From assembly GCA_015179125.1 (NCBI GenBank), contig WHVA01000013.1, positions 1 through 64,000 on the forward strand: a stretch of 64,000 bases of DNA, in the 5' to 3' direction. Both the position numbers and the translations under genes were made by a program. The notes under the pieces are model-generated. The model was not told where the DNA came from and searched no databases. It saw nothing but the letters and a program-made list of their open reading frames with translations. Source of the DNA: Gautieria morchelliformis. Its lineage: Eukaryota; Basidiomycota; Agaricomycetes; Gomphales; Gomphaceae. Shown here in pieces: positions 46,146 through 56,599 of this stretch; position 1 is the stretch's first letter; every line of letters begins with the position of its first letter.

Positions 46146-46608
46146 TGTCAGGGGACACCCTGTTTTCCATTTCCAGTTCCGACTCCATTTCCGACTCCGC
46201 TTCCGATTCCGATCCCATCTCCGCCTCCGCTCTCGGAAATGATTCCGCTACTGGGAGAACTTCCACCAGTTCTGTTCGCCTTCCCAGTTCCACTCCAATT
46301 TCCGAGTTCCACCCTCGGAACAGTGTCGGAAATCAAGCGACTCGCGTAATAGGTGACATCAAGGGTCGATCAAGGGTCAGGGAGGTGCAGGGTTGATGGC
46401 GGGTGCCAAGTGTTGTCCCTGGCTGCGCAGCGTAGTATAATACGGGCTCGCTGACATTGGGGGTCCTTAGACTTTTCTCTTTGGATTTCCCCTTGTCAGG
46501 TGAGAATCCCCTCTCTTGAATGCTCTGTTCATTTATACAGACTTTGGATTTCCCCTTGTCAGTTGTGTGGTAGTGTGATCTCCACAACTAGCCAGGGTTG
46601 CCCTTACA
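46146..46608 (+). repeat. 5' LTR of the whole-looking family S element
   Basis: It has TG...CA ends (TGTCAGGGGACACC to GGTTGCCCTTACA). The U3 part is rich in TTCCGACTCC-type repeats. TATAATA at 46,436 is followed 27-33 bases later by CCTTAGACTTTTCT, the likely transcript start. CTTTGGATTTCCCCTTGTCA occurs twice within the LTR, about 70 bases apart, and seems to have been a recombination point in later partial copies. Confidence 0.9.
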
Positions 46609-46610
46609 GC

Positions 46611-46620
46611 AGAAAAGTCT
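46611..46620 (+). promoter_or_regulatory. Primer-binding site complementary to the element's own transcript start
   Basis: AGAAAAGTCT, two bases after the LTR end, is exactly complementary to AGACTTTTCT at 46,469-46,478 in the R region, 27-36 bases past the TATA box. No tRNA-like site is seen. This is the arrangement of self-priming Tf1/sushi-type elements, in which the RNA 5' end folds back to prime cDNA. Confidence 0.7.
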
Positions 46621-46795
46621 CTCCCATAGAGGACCGGCGGTCGTACTGCGTGTCGCAGCCGCCATAGGTGCGTTCGGAATCGGAGACAGCGACTCGGAGA
46701 TCGCAACCTCTTCCGCACACACAGCGTACGACAGCCCTTCTTCTTACGTCGAGCTCCCAACCCCGGAAATCCCGTCCCACATTTCTCCTTCCGAC

Positions 46796-47971
46796 ATGGA
46801 TCCGGACAATCGTCTTCGGAATATGGAGGAGGAATTGACGCGGAACCGGATGAAGACCGACGCGATTGAAACAGCCTTACAAGCGATTTTGGCTAAGTTA
46901 GATATTCCACAAGGTGGTGGAAATGAAATGTTGGATGATCCGGATTTCGGAAAAGCGGAACTAGCGGAGGAGAGAAAGTCCGCGAAGTTAGCAAAGGTCA
47001 AACCCGCAACTCCGGCGGACTTTGACGGAGATCGGGAGAAGGGACGCGCATTCTTCAACACATGCAGCATCTACTTCGCGATTGTCGGAGACCTCTTTCC
47101 GAACGACCAGGCTCGGATTCACTGGGCATTGTCCTTTTTCAAGTCGGACCGCGCATCCCGTTTTGCAAACAAGGTGATCCGACATGAAGCAAAGGGCAAG
47201 GGGAACTACTTCCGAGACTGGGACGCCTTCGAGAAAACATTTTCCGACCAGTTCTGCCCAAAAAATGAGCAGCTCACAGCCCTTACGAAGCTCGAGGGGA
47301 CCAGCTGGTACCAGGCCAAGGATCCGGTCGATGACTATATCGATCGCTTCCAGGAGCTCATCGACCTTGCGGAGTATGATGACGACAAGACGATCGTCAT
47401 CAAATTCCGACGAGGACTCGATCCGACACTCCAGAACCAAGTTGCGCTGCTTGGGGATGGAGCTCCGGACTTTGATGACCCGGAAGGGTGGTACCAAGCT
47501 GCACAGAGGGTGTCCCGGAACAGGGAAGCAAATGAGGCCTTCGTGGAGACGAGCCGGAATATGACGCGCAGTTCCACTCGTCCTACTCCACCTGTGCCAA
47601 AATCCGGAAGCGCATTCATTCCCATGCGGAAAGTATTTCCGACGCTTTCTCCGCCCGCTCCTATTAGGAACCATAGCCCTCCTCCCTCGAAGAGTGGCCC
47701 TGCCCCGATGGATGTTGACCGCATGCGCGGAAAAGGCCGCGGAACTATCACCTGCTTCCGATGTCAACAACCAGGCCACTATGCCCGCGAGTGCCCCCAA
47801 GCATTTGACATCCGGCTTATGACCACAGAGGAGAAACTCGAGCTCCTTCCAGAGTTCCTCACACTTGCGGACATAAGCGGAGTACCTACTGCGGAAGGAG
47901 TTTCCGAAAATGCGGAACATGGCGCATCGGAAGCGGAAGATGCGTCGGATTTTGTGACGCGCAGCGGGTGA
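46796..47971 (+). CDS. gag: gag of the whole-looking family S element
   Basis: The frame is open from before 46,598. The ATG at 46,796 (MDPDNRLRN) is the likeliest start, as it precedes the coiled-coil and capsid parts. A capsid/retrotrans_gag domain lies at roughly residues 70-230 (WALSFFKSDRA, YIDRFQELIDLAEYDDD), and a single zinc knuckle (CFRCQQPGHYARECP) lies near the end. Gag forms the cytoplasmic virus-like particle. The pol frame begins as gag ends and is in a different frame. The family is known to use programmed frameshifting there. Confidence 0.85.
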   Translation: MDPDNRLRNMEEELTRNRMKTDAIETALQAILAKLDIPQGGGNEMLDDPDFGKAELAEERKSAKLAKVKPATPADFDGDREKGRAFFNTCSIYFAIVGDLFPNDQARIHWALSFFKSDRASRFANKVIRHEAKGKGNYFRDWDAFEKTFSDQFCPKNEQLTALTKLEGTSWYQAKDPVDDYIDRFQELIDLAEYDDDKTIVIKFRRGLDPTLQNQVALLGDGAPDFDDPEGWYQAAQRVSRNREANEAFVETSRNMTRSSTRPTPPVPKSGSAFIPMRKVFPTLSPPAPIRNHSPPPSKSGPAPMDVDRMRGKGRGTITCFRCQQPGHYARECPQAFDIRLMTTEEKLELLPEFLTLADISGVPTAEGVSENAEHGASEAEDASDFVTRSG

Positions 47972-50900
47972 GATGTGTGCCCCTGCTGCCTGTACATAAC
48001 CGGTTTGCCTGTCTTGAAGTAGAGAATGAAAAGCCCCGACTCCCCTCACTTCATACAGACCCACCGGATAAAGTCACACAAAAGCCAAATCCGACACCCT
48101 GTCTATCCCGCATCCGCCCTTGGGAGAGACGCCTTCCGAAGCGCTATGTCGTTGCTGCCACCCCTGGCCCCAAGTCACTAGTCATTAAGGTAGAGATCCA
48201 GACGACAGATACGGCGGAAGTCAAATCCGGACCCGCCCTTGTCGATTGCGGGGCCACTGGTCAGTTTATGGACCGGGACTATGTGGAACGGAACCGACTG
48301 ACCACGCGGAAGTTGCAACGTGCAATCCCGGTGTTCAATGTGGATGGAAGCCCCAATGAGGCAGGGTCCATCACGGAGATAGTGGACACAATTCTCCGCT
48401 ACGATGGACACTCGGAACGCACTTCCTTCGCTGTCACCAGCCTGGGGAAGCAAGACATCATCCTTGGGTTTACCTGGCTTCAAGAGCACAACCCGGAGAT
48501 CAATTGGCAGACTCGGAAGGTACTGATGAGTCGATGTCCAGCCAAGTGTCACATGTGCCGGTCAGAAGTGCGGAAGGAGCACCAGGAGCAGCGGAAGACC
48601 GAACGGCTCATACAGACATGTCGTTCCGGCCCCCATCCACTGCTTGCAGAAGAAGACTCGGAAGCGGAATTTGACCCGGATCCCCCTTCCAATTCCAATT
48701 CCGACGTCATCCGACTCGGCCTGGAAGACGCTCTGACGGAAGGGGAGCGCTTGCTGTACGTAAACCTTCCGCCGGAGGCGGAACACATCCGCGCCACCGG
48801 AAATATTTCGCAACGCCTTGCTGAAGCCTCTAAGAGGTATGATAGAGTGGAGGCGGAAATTGCGGAGTACCTGCGGGAGTTTGAGGACGTCTTCTCCAAG
48901 GAGTCGTTTGATGCCCTGCCTCCGCGGAAACTGTGGGACCATGCCATCGAGTTGGAGCCTGGGTCGAAGCCCACCAACTGCAAGGTCTACCCGCTGTCAC
49001 CCAAGGAGCAGGTAGAGCTCGATGCATTCCTTGCGGAAAATCTCCGTACAGGGAGGATCCGCCCCTCCAAGTCTCCCATGGCATCTCCGGTGTTCTTCAT
49101 CAAGAAGAAGGATGGCTCGCTCAGACTTGTGCAGGATTACCGGGCCTTGAATGCGATCACGATCAAGAACCAGTACCCCATTCCGCTCATTTCCGAATTG
49201 ATCACACAACTCCGCGGGGCGAAGTACTTCACCAAGCTGGATGTCCGCTGGGGCTTCAATAATGTCCGGATCCGGGAGGGAGATGAGTGGAAGGCCGCAT
49301 TCCGCACCAACCGAGGACTCTTTGAGCCACAGGTCATGTTCTTTGGCCTCACCAACAGTCCTGCCACGTTCCAGACAATGATGAATGACATTTTCCGTGA
49401 CATGATAGCAGAAGGGGTTGTCTGCGTCTACCTCGATGACATCCTCATCTTCACAAAAACAATGTCCGAACATCGGGAAGTCGTGCGGAGAGTGCTGGAA
49501 CGACTCCGGGAGTACAACCTGTGTCTCAAGCCGGAAAAGTGCGAATTTGAGCGGACGCGGATAGAGTATCTTGGGGTGATCGTGTCGGAAGGAAAGGTGG
49601 AAATGGACCCCATCAAGGTTTCCGGTGTGTCGGATTGGCCGGTGCCGCGGAACAAGAAGGAAGTCCAGTCCTTCATTGGGTTTGTCAATTTCTACCGGCG
49701 GTTCATCAAGGACTTCTCCTGCCACGCCCGTGCCCTCTTCGACCTCACCAAGAAGGAGGTTGGATGGCGGTGGGGAGAGCCGGAACGGGCCTCCTTTGAC
49801 AAACTCAAAGAGCTGATCACTTCCGCCCCGGTCCTGATCTTTCCCGACGACTCTCGCCCTTACCGAGTGGAGGCGGATTCTTCCGACGCAGCTACCGGAG
49901 CGGTCTTGTCGCAACAGTCATCGGAAGAAGGTGGGGGGTGGCATCCGATTGCCTTCTTCTCTAAGAGTCTCAGTCCGGTCGAGCGGAACTACAAGATCCA
50001 TGACAAGGAGATGCTGGCAATCATCCGAGCGCTGGAGGAGTGGCGACACTTCCTCGAGGGTGCTCTATGCCCATTTGAGATCTGGACAGACCACAAGAAC
50101 CTTGAGTATTTCCGCACGTCTAAGAAGTTGAACCGACGACAAGCACGGTGGTCCCTACACCTGTCCCGGTTTGACTTCATGCTCCACCACCGCCCCGGCC
50201 GCACCATGGGCAAGCCCGATGCCCTATCCCGCCGTGCGGATCATGGAAGCGGAAGCGGAGACAATGCGGATATGACACTGCTCCGCCCAAGTCTCTTTGC
50301 AATCCGCGCCCTAGAAGGAGTGACTGCAGTTGGAGCGGAAGCGGAAATGCTCCGGGACATCCGGAGACAGTATCGGAATGGAGAGAAGGAGGAGTCGGTG
50401 GTGAAGGCAGTGGAGGAACTTCGGAAAGGGCACTCACGGTCTGTACGGGCAGCGGAATGGTCGGAACGGGATGGGCTGCTCCACTTCAGAGGCAAGGTCT
50501 ACGTTCCAGATGGGGCGGACCTCCGCCGCCGCATCGTGTCCCAGCACCATGACACACGGGTCGCTGGGCATGCTGGCAGGTGGAAGACGCTGGAGTTAGT
50601 GGCTCGGAATTACTGGTGGCCTCAGATGTCCCGCTACATTGGACAGTACGTGAAGACATGTGACCTTTGTCTCCGAACCAAAGCGCAACGACATCCACCC
50701 GTCGGAGAACTTGTTCCGCTCCCGATTCCCGAATCCCGCTGGGACACCATCAGCGTCGACTTCATTGTTGAACTCCCAGAGTCTCATGGCTACGACGCGA
50801 TCATGAACGTCGTGGATTCGGTAAGCAAGGTGTCCCACTTCATTCCGACGCACACGACGATCACAGCCCTCGGAGCGGCCCGCCTGTTCCTTGCCCATGT

Positions 50901-52086
50901 CTGGAAGTTGCATGGGCTCCCGAAGCAAGTTGTTTCCGACCGAGGTCCGCAGTTTGTCGCGGAACTGACTCGGGAGCTCTACCGCCTGCTCGGCATAAAG
51001 CTAGCTACCACCACGGCGTACCATCCGCAGGGTGACGGACAGACGGAACGGGTCAATCAGGAGTTGGAGCAATATCTCCGCCTCTTTGTCAATGAGAGGC
51101 AGGACGACTGGGATGAATTACTTCCGCTGGCGGAATTCCAATACAACAACCATGTCCATTCCGCCACACAACAGACTCCCTTCATGCTCGACTCCGGACG
51201 ACACCCGCGGATGGGCTTCGAACCACGCCAGGCTGAGTCCCGACTCGAGACGGTCAATGAGTTCCGAGACCGCATGGACTCCACCCTTTCGGAAGCCAAG
51301 TCGGCCCTTGCAAAGGCCAAGGATGACATGGCGAGGTACTACAACCAACGCCGGGTTCCTGCCCCAGAGTACCAAGTTGGAGACAAGGTGTATCTAGATG
51401 CAAGTGACATCCGCACCACACGCCCTTCACAGAAGCTTGCCCACCGCTACCTTGGGCCCTTCACAGTGACGCGGAGGGTTGGACGGAATGCATACCGCCT
51501 GCGACTTCCGATGTCCATGTCCCGCCTCCACCCCGTCTTCAACGTGGTGAAGTTACTCCCTATGCTTGAGGACCCAATTCCAGGTCGGAAGGCTCATCCG
51601 CCACCTCTGCCAGAGATTGTAGATGGGGAGGAGCACTATGTGGTGGAACGGATCCTGGACAGCCGGTTTGTGCGAGGACGACTCCAATTCCTCGTGAAAT
51701 GGGAAGGGTATGGGTACGAAGAGAATTCGTGGGTCCCGGAGCAAGATGTTTCCGCCCCGGACAAGCTCGGGGAGTTCTATAGGACACATCCCGGTGCCCC
51801 TCGCCGGATCCGCTCGTTGGCATTTCAATCCCTCGTGTCCCGTGCTTCGAGGACGCAGCACGCTAGAGAGGGGGTGATGTCAGGGGACACCCTGTTTTCC
51901 ATTTCCAGTTCCGACTCCATTTCCGACTCCGCTTCCGATTCCGATCCATCTCCGCCTCCGCTCTCGGAAATGATTCCGCTTCTGGGAGAACTTCCACCAG
52001 TTCTGTTCGCCTTCCCAGTTCCACTCCAATTTCCGATTCCACCCTCGGAACAGTGTCGGAAATCAAGCGACTCGCGTAATAGGTGA
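47968..52086 (+). CDS. pol: pol of the whole-looking family S element
   Basis: One long frame of about 1,370 codons contains an aspartic protease (LVDCGATGQFMD), reverse transcriptase ([20 protein letters not shown]), RNase H, an integrase with its HHCC zinc finger ([22 protein letters not shown]) and DDE core ([19 protein letters not shown]), and a C-terminal chromodomain (FLVKWEGYGYEENSWVPEQDV in part). Chromodomains in this group steer integration to particular chromatin. The stop lies inside the 3' LTR. The frame looks whole. Long open runs on its opposite strand are shadows. Confidence 0.9.
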   Translation: MRCVPLLPVHNRFACLEVENEKPRLPSLHTDPPDKVTQKPNPTPCLSRIRPWERRLPKRYVVAATPGPKSLVIKVEIQTTDTAEVKSGPALVDCGATGQFMDRDYVERNRLTTRKLQRAIPVFNVDGSPNEAGSITEIVDTILRYDGHSERTSFAVTSLGKQDIILGFTWLQEHNPEINWQTRKVLMSRCPAKCHMCRSEVRKEHQEQRKTERLIQTCRSGPHPLLAEEDSEAEFDPDPPSNSNSDVIRLGLEDALTEGERLLYVNLPPEAEHIRATGNISQRLAEASKRYDRVEAEIAEYLREFEDVFSKESFDALPPRKLWDHAIELEPGSKPTNCKVYPLSPKEQVELDAFLAENLRTGRIRPSKSPMASPVFFIKKKDGSLRLVQDYRALNAITIKNQYPIPLISELITQLRGAKYFTKLDVRWGFNNVRIREGDEWKAAFRTNRGLFEPQVMFFGLTNSPATFQTMMNDIFRDMIAEGVVCVYLDDILIFTKTMSEHREVVRRVLERLREYNLCLKPEKCEFERTRIEYLGVIVSEGKVEMDPIKVSGVSDWPVPRNKKEVQSFIGFVNFYRRFIKDFSCHARALFDLTKKEVGWRWGEPERASFDKLKELITSAPVLIFPDDSRPYRVEADSSDAATGAVLSQQSSEEGGGWHPIAFFSKSLSPVERNYKIHDKEMLAIIRALEEWRHFLEGALCPFEIWTDHKNLEYFRTSKKLNRRQARWSLHLSRFDFMLHHRPGRTMGKPDALSRRADHGSGSGDNADMTLLRPSLFAIRALEGVTAVGAEAEMLRDIRRQYRNGEKEESVVKAVEELRKGHSRSVRAAEWSERDGLLHFRGKVYVPDGADLRRRIVSQHHDTRVAGHAGRWKTLELVARNYWWPQMSRYIGQYVKTCDLCLRTKAQRHPPVGELVPLPIPESRWDTISVDFIVELPESHGYDAIMNVVDSVSKVSHFIPTHTTITALGAARLFLAHVWKLHGLPKQVVSDRGPQFVAELTRELYRLLGIKLATTTAYHPQGDGQTERVNQELEQYLRLFVNERQDDWDELLPLAEFQYNNHVHSATQQTPFMLDSGRHPRMGFEPRQAESRLETVNEFRDRMDSTLSEAKSALAKAKDDMARYYNQRRVPAPEYQVGDKVYLDASDIRTTRPSQKLAHRYLGPFTVTRRVGRNAYRLRLPMSMSRLHPVFNVVKLLPMLEDPIPGRKAHPPPLPEIVDGEEHYVVERILDSRFVRGRLQFLVKWEGYGYEENSWVPEQDVSAPDKLGEFYRTHPGAPRRIRSLAFQSLVSRASRTQHAREGVMSGDTLFSISSSDSISDSASDSDPSPPPLSEMIPLLGELPPVLFAFPVPLQFPIPPSEQCRKSSDSRNR
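51864..51877 (+). promoter_or_regulatory. Polypurine tract of family S
   Basis: TAGAGAGGGGGTGA ends directly at the LTR start at 51,878. The same tract, slightly more G-rich, precedes the LTR at 55,851. Confidence 0.8.
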
Positions 52087-52339
52087 CATCAAGGGTCGAT
52101 CAAGGGTCAGGGAGGTGCAGGGTTGATGGCGGGTGCCAAGTGTTGTCCCTGGCTGCGCAGCGTAGTATAATACGGGCTCGCTGACATTGGGGGTCCTTAG
52201 ACTTTTCTCTTTGGATTTCCCCTTGTCAGGTGAGAATCCCCTCTCTTGTATGCTCTGTTCATTTATACAGACTTTGGATTTCCCCTTGTCAGTTGTGTGG
52301 TAGTGTGATCTCCACAACTAGCCAGGGTTGCCCCTTACA
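51878..52339 (+). repeat. 3' LTR of the whole-looking family S element
   Basis: It has the same ends and motifs as the 5' LTR. It is joined at 52,340 to the middle of another pol copy, so the same LTR borders both units. Confidence 0.9.
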
Positions 52340-55300
52340 ATCACGGAGATAGTAGACACAATTCTCCGCTACGATGGACACTCAGAACGCACTTCCTTTG
52401 CAGTCACCAGCCTGGGGAAGCAGGACATCATCCTCGGGTTTACCTGGCTTCAGGAGCACAACCCGGAGATCAATTGGCAGACTCGGAAGGTACTGATGAG
52501 TCGATGTCCAGCCAAGTGTCACATGTGCAGGTCGGAACTGCGGAAGGAGCGCCAGGAGCAGCGGAAGACCGAACGGCTCATACAGACATGTCGTTCTGGC
52601 CCCCATCCACTGCTTGCAGAAGAAGACTCGGAAGCGGAATTTGAACCGGATCCCACTTCCGATTCCGATTCCGATTCCGACGTCATCCGACTCGGCCCGG
52701 AAGACATTCTGGCGGAAGGGGAGCGCTTGCTGTACGTAAACCTTCCGCCGGAAGCGGAACACATCCGCGCCACCGGAAATATTTCGCAACGCCTTGCTGA
52801 AGCCTCCAAGAGGCATGATAGAGTAGAGGCGGAAATTCCGAGTACCTGCGAGAGTTCGAGGACGTCTTTTCCAAGGAGTCGTTTGATACCCTGCCTCCAC
52901 GGAAGCTGTGGGACCACGCCATCGAGTTGGAGCCTGGGTCAAAGCCCACCAACTGCAAGGTCTACCCGCTGTCACCCAAGGAGCAGGTAGAGCTCGATGC
53001 GTTCCTTGCGGAAAACCTCCGTACAGGGAGGATCCGCCCCTCCAAGTCACCCATGGCATCTCCGGTGTTCTTCATCAAGAAGAAGGATGGCTCGCTCAGA
53101 CTTGTGCAGGACTACCGGGCCTTGAATGCGATCACGATCAAGAACCGGTACCCCATTCCACTCATTTCCGAACTGATCACACAACTCCGCGGGGCGAGGT
53201 ACTTCACTAAGCTGGATGTCCGCTGGGGCTTCAACAATGTCCGGATCCGGGAGGGAGACGAGTGGAAGGCCGCATTCCGCACCAATCGAGGACTCTTTGA
53301 GCCACAGGTCATGTTCTTTGGCCTCACCAACAGTCCCGCCACATTCCAGACGATGATGAATGACATTTTCCGTGACATGATAGCAGAAGGGGTTGTCTGC
53401 GTCTACCTCGATGACATCCTCATTTTCACGAAAACAATGTCCGAACATCGGGAAGTCGTGCGGAGAGTGCTGGAATGGCTCCGGGAGTACAACCTGTGTC
53501 TCAAGCCGGAAAAGTGCGAATTTGAGCGGACGCGGATAGAGTATCTTGGGGTGATTGTGTCGGAAGGAAAGGTGGAAATGGACCCAGTCAAAGTTTCCGG
53601 TGTATCGGATTGGCCCGTGCCGCGAAACAAGAAGGAGGTCCAGTCCTTCATTGGGTTTGTCAATTTCTACCGGCGGTTCATCAAGGACTTCTCCTGCCAC
53701 GCCCGTGCCCTCTTCGACCTCACCAAGAAGGAGGTTGGATGGCGGTGGGGAGAGCCGGAACAGACTTCCTTTGACAAACTCAAGGAGCTGATCACTTCCG
53801 CCCCGGTCCTGATCTTTCCCGACGACTCTCGCCCTTATCGAGTCGAGGCGGATTCTTCCGACGCAGCTACCGGAGCGGTCTTGTCACAGCAGTCATCGGA
53901 AGATGGTGGGGGGTGGCATCCGATTGCCTTCTTCTCTAAGAGCCTTAGTCCGGTCGAGCGGAACTATGAGATCCATGACAAGGAGATGCTGGCAATCATC
54001 CGAGCGCTGGAGGAGTGGCGACACTTCCTCGAGGGTGCTCTATGCCCTTTTGAGATCTGGACAGACCACAAGAACCTCGAGTATTTCCGCACGGCTAAGA
54101 AGCTGAACCGACGACAAGCACGGTGGTCCCTACACCTGTCCCGGTTTGACTTCATGCTCCACCACCGCCCCGGCCGCACCATGGGCAAGCCCGATGCCCT
54201 ATCCCGCCGCGCGGATCACGGAAGCGGAAGTGGAGACAACGCGGATATGACACTGCTCCGCCCAAGTCTCTTTGCAATCCGTGCCCTAGAAGGAGTAACT
54301 GCAGTTGGGGCGGAAGCGGAAATGCTCCGGGATATCCGGAGGCAGTACCGGAATGGAGAGAAGGAGGAGTCGGTGGTGAAGGCAGTGGAGGAACTCCGGA
54401 AGGGGCACTCACGGTCTGTACGGGCAGCGGAATGGTCGGAACGTGATGGACTGCTCCACTTCAGAGGCAAGGTCTATGTTCCGGGTGGGGCGGACCTCCG
54501 CCGTCGCATCGTGTCCCAGCACCATGACACACGGGTCGCTGGGCATGCTGGCAGGTGGAAGACGCTGGAGTTAGTGGCTCGGAATTACTGGTGGCCTCAG
54601 ATGTCCCGCTACATCGGACAGTACGTGAAGACGTGTGACCTTTGTCTCCGAACCAAAGCGCAACGACGTCCGCCCGTCGGAGAACTTGTTCCGCTCCCGA
54701 TTCCCGAATCCCGCTGGGACACCATCAGTGTCGACTTCATCGTTGAACTCCCAGAGTCCATGGCTACGACGCGATCATGAACGTCATGGATTCGGTGAGC
54801 AAGGTGTCCCACTTCATTCCGACGCACACGACGATCACAGCCCTCGGAGCGGCCCGCCTGTTCCTTGCACATGTCTGGAAGTTGCATGGGCTCCCGAAGC
54901 AAGTCGTTTCCGACCGAGGTCCGCAGTTTGTCGCGGAACTGACTCGGGAGCTCTACCGCCTGCTCGGCATAAAGCTGGCTACCACCACAGCGTACCATCC
55001 GCAGGGTGACGGACAGACGGAACGGGTAATCAGGAGTTGGAGCAATATCTCCGCCTCTTTGTCAATGAGAGGCAGGATGACTGGGATGAGTTACTTCCGC
55101 TGGCGGAATTCCAATACAACAACCATGTCCATTCCGCCACGCAACAGACTCCCTTCATGCTTGACTCCGGACGACACCCGCGGATGGGCTTCGAACCACG
55201 CCAGGCTGACTCCCGACTCGAGACGGTCAATGAGTTCCGAGACCGCATGGACTCCACCCTTTCGGAAGCCAAGTCGGCCCTTGCGAAGGCCAAGGATGAC

Positions 55301-56330
55301 ATGGCAAGGTACTACAACCGACGCCGGGTTCCTGCCCCAGAGTACCAAGTTGGAGACAAGGTGTACCTAGATGCAAGTGACATCCGCACCACACGCCCTT
55401 CGCAGAAGCTTGCCCACCGCTACCTTGGGCCCTTCACAGTGACGCGGAGGGTTGGACGGAATGCATACCGCCTCCGACTTCCGATGTCCATGTCCCGCCT
55501 CCACCCCGTCTTCAACGTGGTGAAGTTACTCCCTATGCTTGAGGACCCAATTCCATGTCGGAAGGCTCATCCGCCACCTCCGCCAGAAATTGTAGATGGG
55601 GAAGAGCACTACGTGGTAGAACGGATCCTGGACAGCCGGTTTGTGCGAGGACGACTCCAATTCCTCGTGAAATGGGAAGGGTATGGGTACGAGGAGAATT
55701 CGTGGGTCCCGGAGCAAGATGTTTCCACTCCTGACAAACTCCGGGAGTTCTACAGGACACATCCAGGTGCCCCTCGCCGAATCCGCTCGCTGGCATTTCA
55801 ATCCCTTGTGTCCCGTGCTTCGAGGACGCAGCACGCTAGAGGGGGGGTGATGTCAGGGGACACCCTGTTTTCCATTTCCAGTTCCGACACCACACCCAGT
55901 TCCGACTCCATTTCCGACTCCGCTTCCGGTTCCGATTCCATCTCCGCATCCGCTTTCGGGAACAATTCCGCTTCTGGGAGAACTTCCACCAGTTCCGTTC
56001 GCCTTGCCAGTTCCACTCCAATTTCCGACTTCCGCCCCGGAACAGTGTTGGAAATCAAGCGACTCGCGTAATAGGTGGCATCAAGGGTCGATCAAGGGTC
56101 AGGGGGATGCAGGGTTGATGGCGGGTGCCAAGCGTTGTCCCTGGCTGCGCAGCGTAGTATAATACGGGCTCGCTGACATTGGGGGTCCTTAGACTTTTCT
56201 CTTTGGATTTCCCCTTGTCAGGTGAGAACCCCCTCTCTTGTATGCTCTGTTCATTTATACATACTTTGGATTTCCCCTTGTCAGTTGTGTGGTAGTGTGA
56301 TCTCCACGACTAGCCAGGGTTGCCCTTACA
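52340..56330 (+). mobile_element. Second family S copy without gag, broken
   Basis: The internal part starts at a point equal to 48,371 of the first copy (in the protease region). It therefore lacks the leader, gag and the start of pol. It continues through reverse transcriptase, RNase H, integrase and chromodomain to a polypurine tract and LTR (55,851-56,330). It differs from the first copy at a few per cent of positions. Its LTR differs more from the other two than they do from each other and carries an extra 18-base motif. It is broken, with about two or three breaks. Confidence 0.88.
55851..56330 (+). repeat. LTR of the second family S copy
   Basis: This 480-base LTR ends GGTTGCCCTTACA at 56,330. 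It matches the window-edge LTR at 1-244 better than the LTRs at 46,146 and 51,878 do, for example by sharing the extra CACCACACCCAGTTCCG motif. Confidence 0.88.
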
Positions 56331-56595
56331 GGCTCGCTGACATTGGGGGTCCTTAGACTTTTCTCTTTGGATTTCCCCTTGTCAGGTGAGAACCCCCTCT
56401 CTTGTATGCTCTGTTCATTTATACATACTTTGGATTTCCCCTTGTCAGTTGTGTGGTAGTGTGATCTCCACGACTAGCCAGGGTTGCCCTTACAGGCTCG
56501 CTGACATTGGGGGTCCTTAGACTTTTCTCTTTGGATTTCCCCTTGTCAGTTGTGTGGTAGTGTGATCTCCACGACTAGCCAGGGTTGCCCTTACA
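56331..56595 (+). repeat. Two stacked partial copies of the LTR 3' end
   Basis: Unit 56,331-56,494 (164 bases) and unit 56,495-56,595 (101 bases) both begin GGCTCGCTGACATTGGGGG, upstream of the R start, and end at the LTR terminus. The shorter one lacks the segment between the two CTTTGGATTTCCCC repeats, as expected from recombination between them. Confidence 0.88.
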
Positions 56596-56599
56596 GTAA

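Larger units (their letters stand above)
46146..52339 (+). mobile_element. Family S chromovirus (Ty3/Gypsy), looks whole
   Basis: The element runs LTR 46,146-46,608, gag, pol, polypurine tract, LTR 51,878-52,339. The two LTRs differ at only about five of some 460 positions, so the insertion is recent. It belongs to the chromodomain-bearing Gypsy elements. Its left flank is the alpha-kinase gene. On the right it is fused directly to a second, gag-less copy at 52,340, with no matching target duplication (ATGGT on the left, ATCAC on the right), so recombination has altered that side. Both gag and pol look whole. Confidence 0.92.

Noticed and set aside
47335-50495. Long open runs on the minus strand opposite gag and pol of the family S element
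   Set aside because: They are shadows of the strongly coding plus strand, with no domains, and recur in the same place opposite the second copy.
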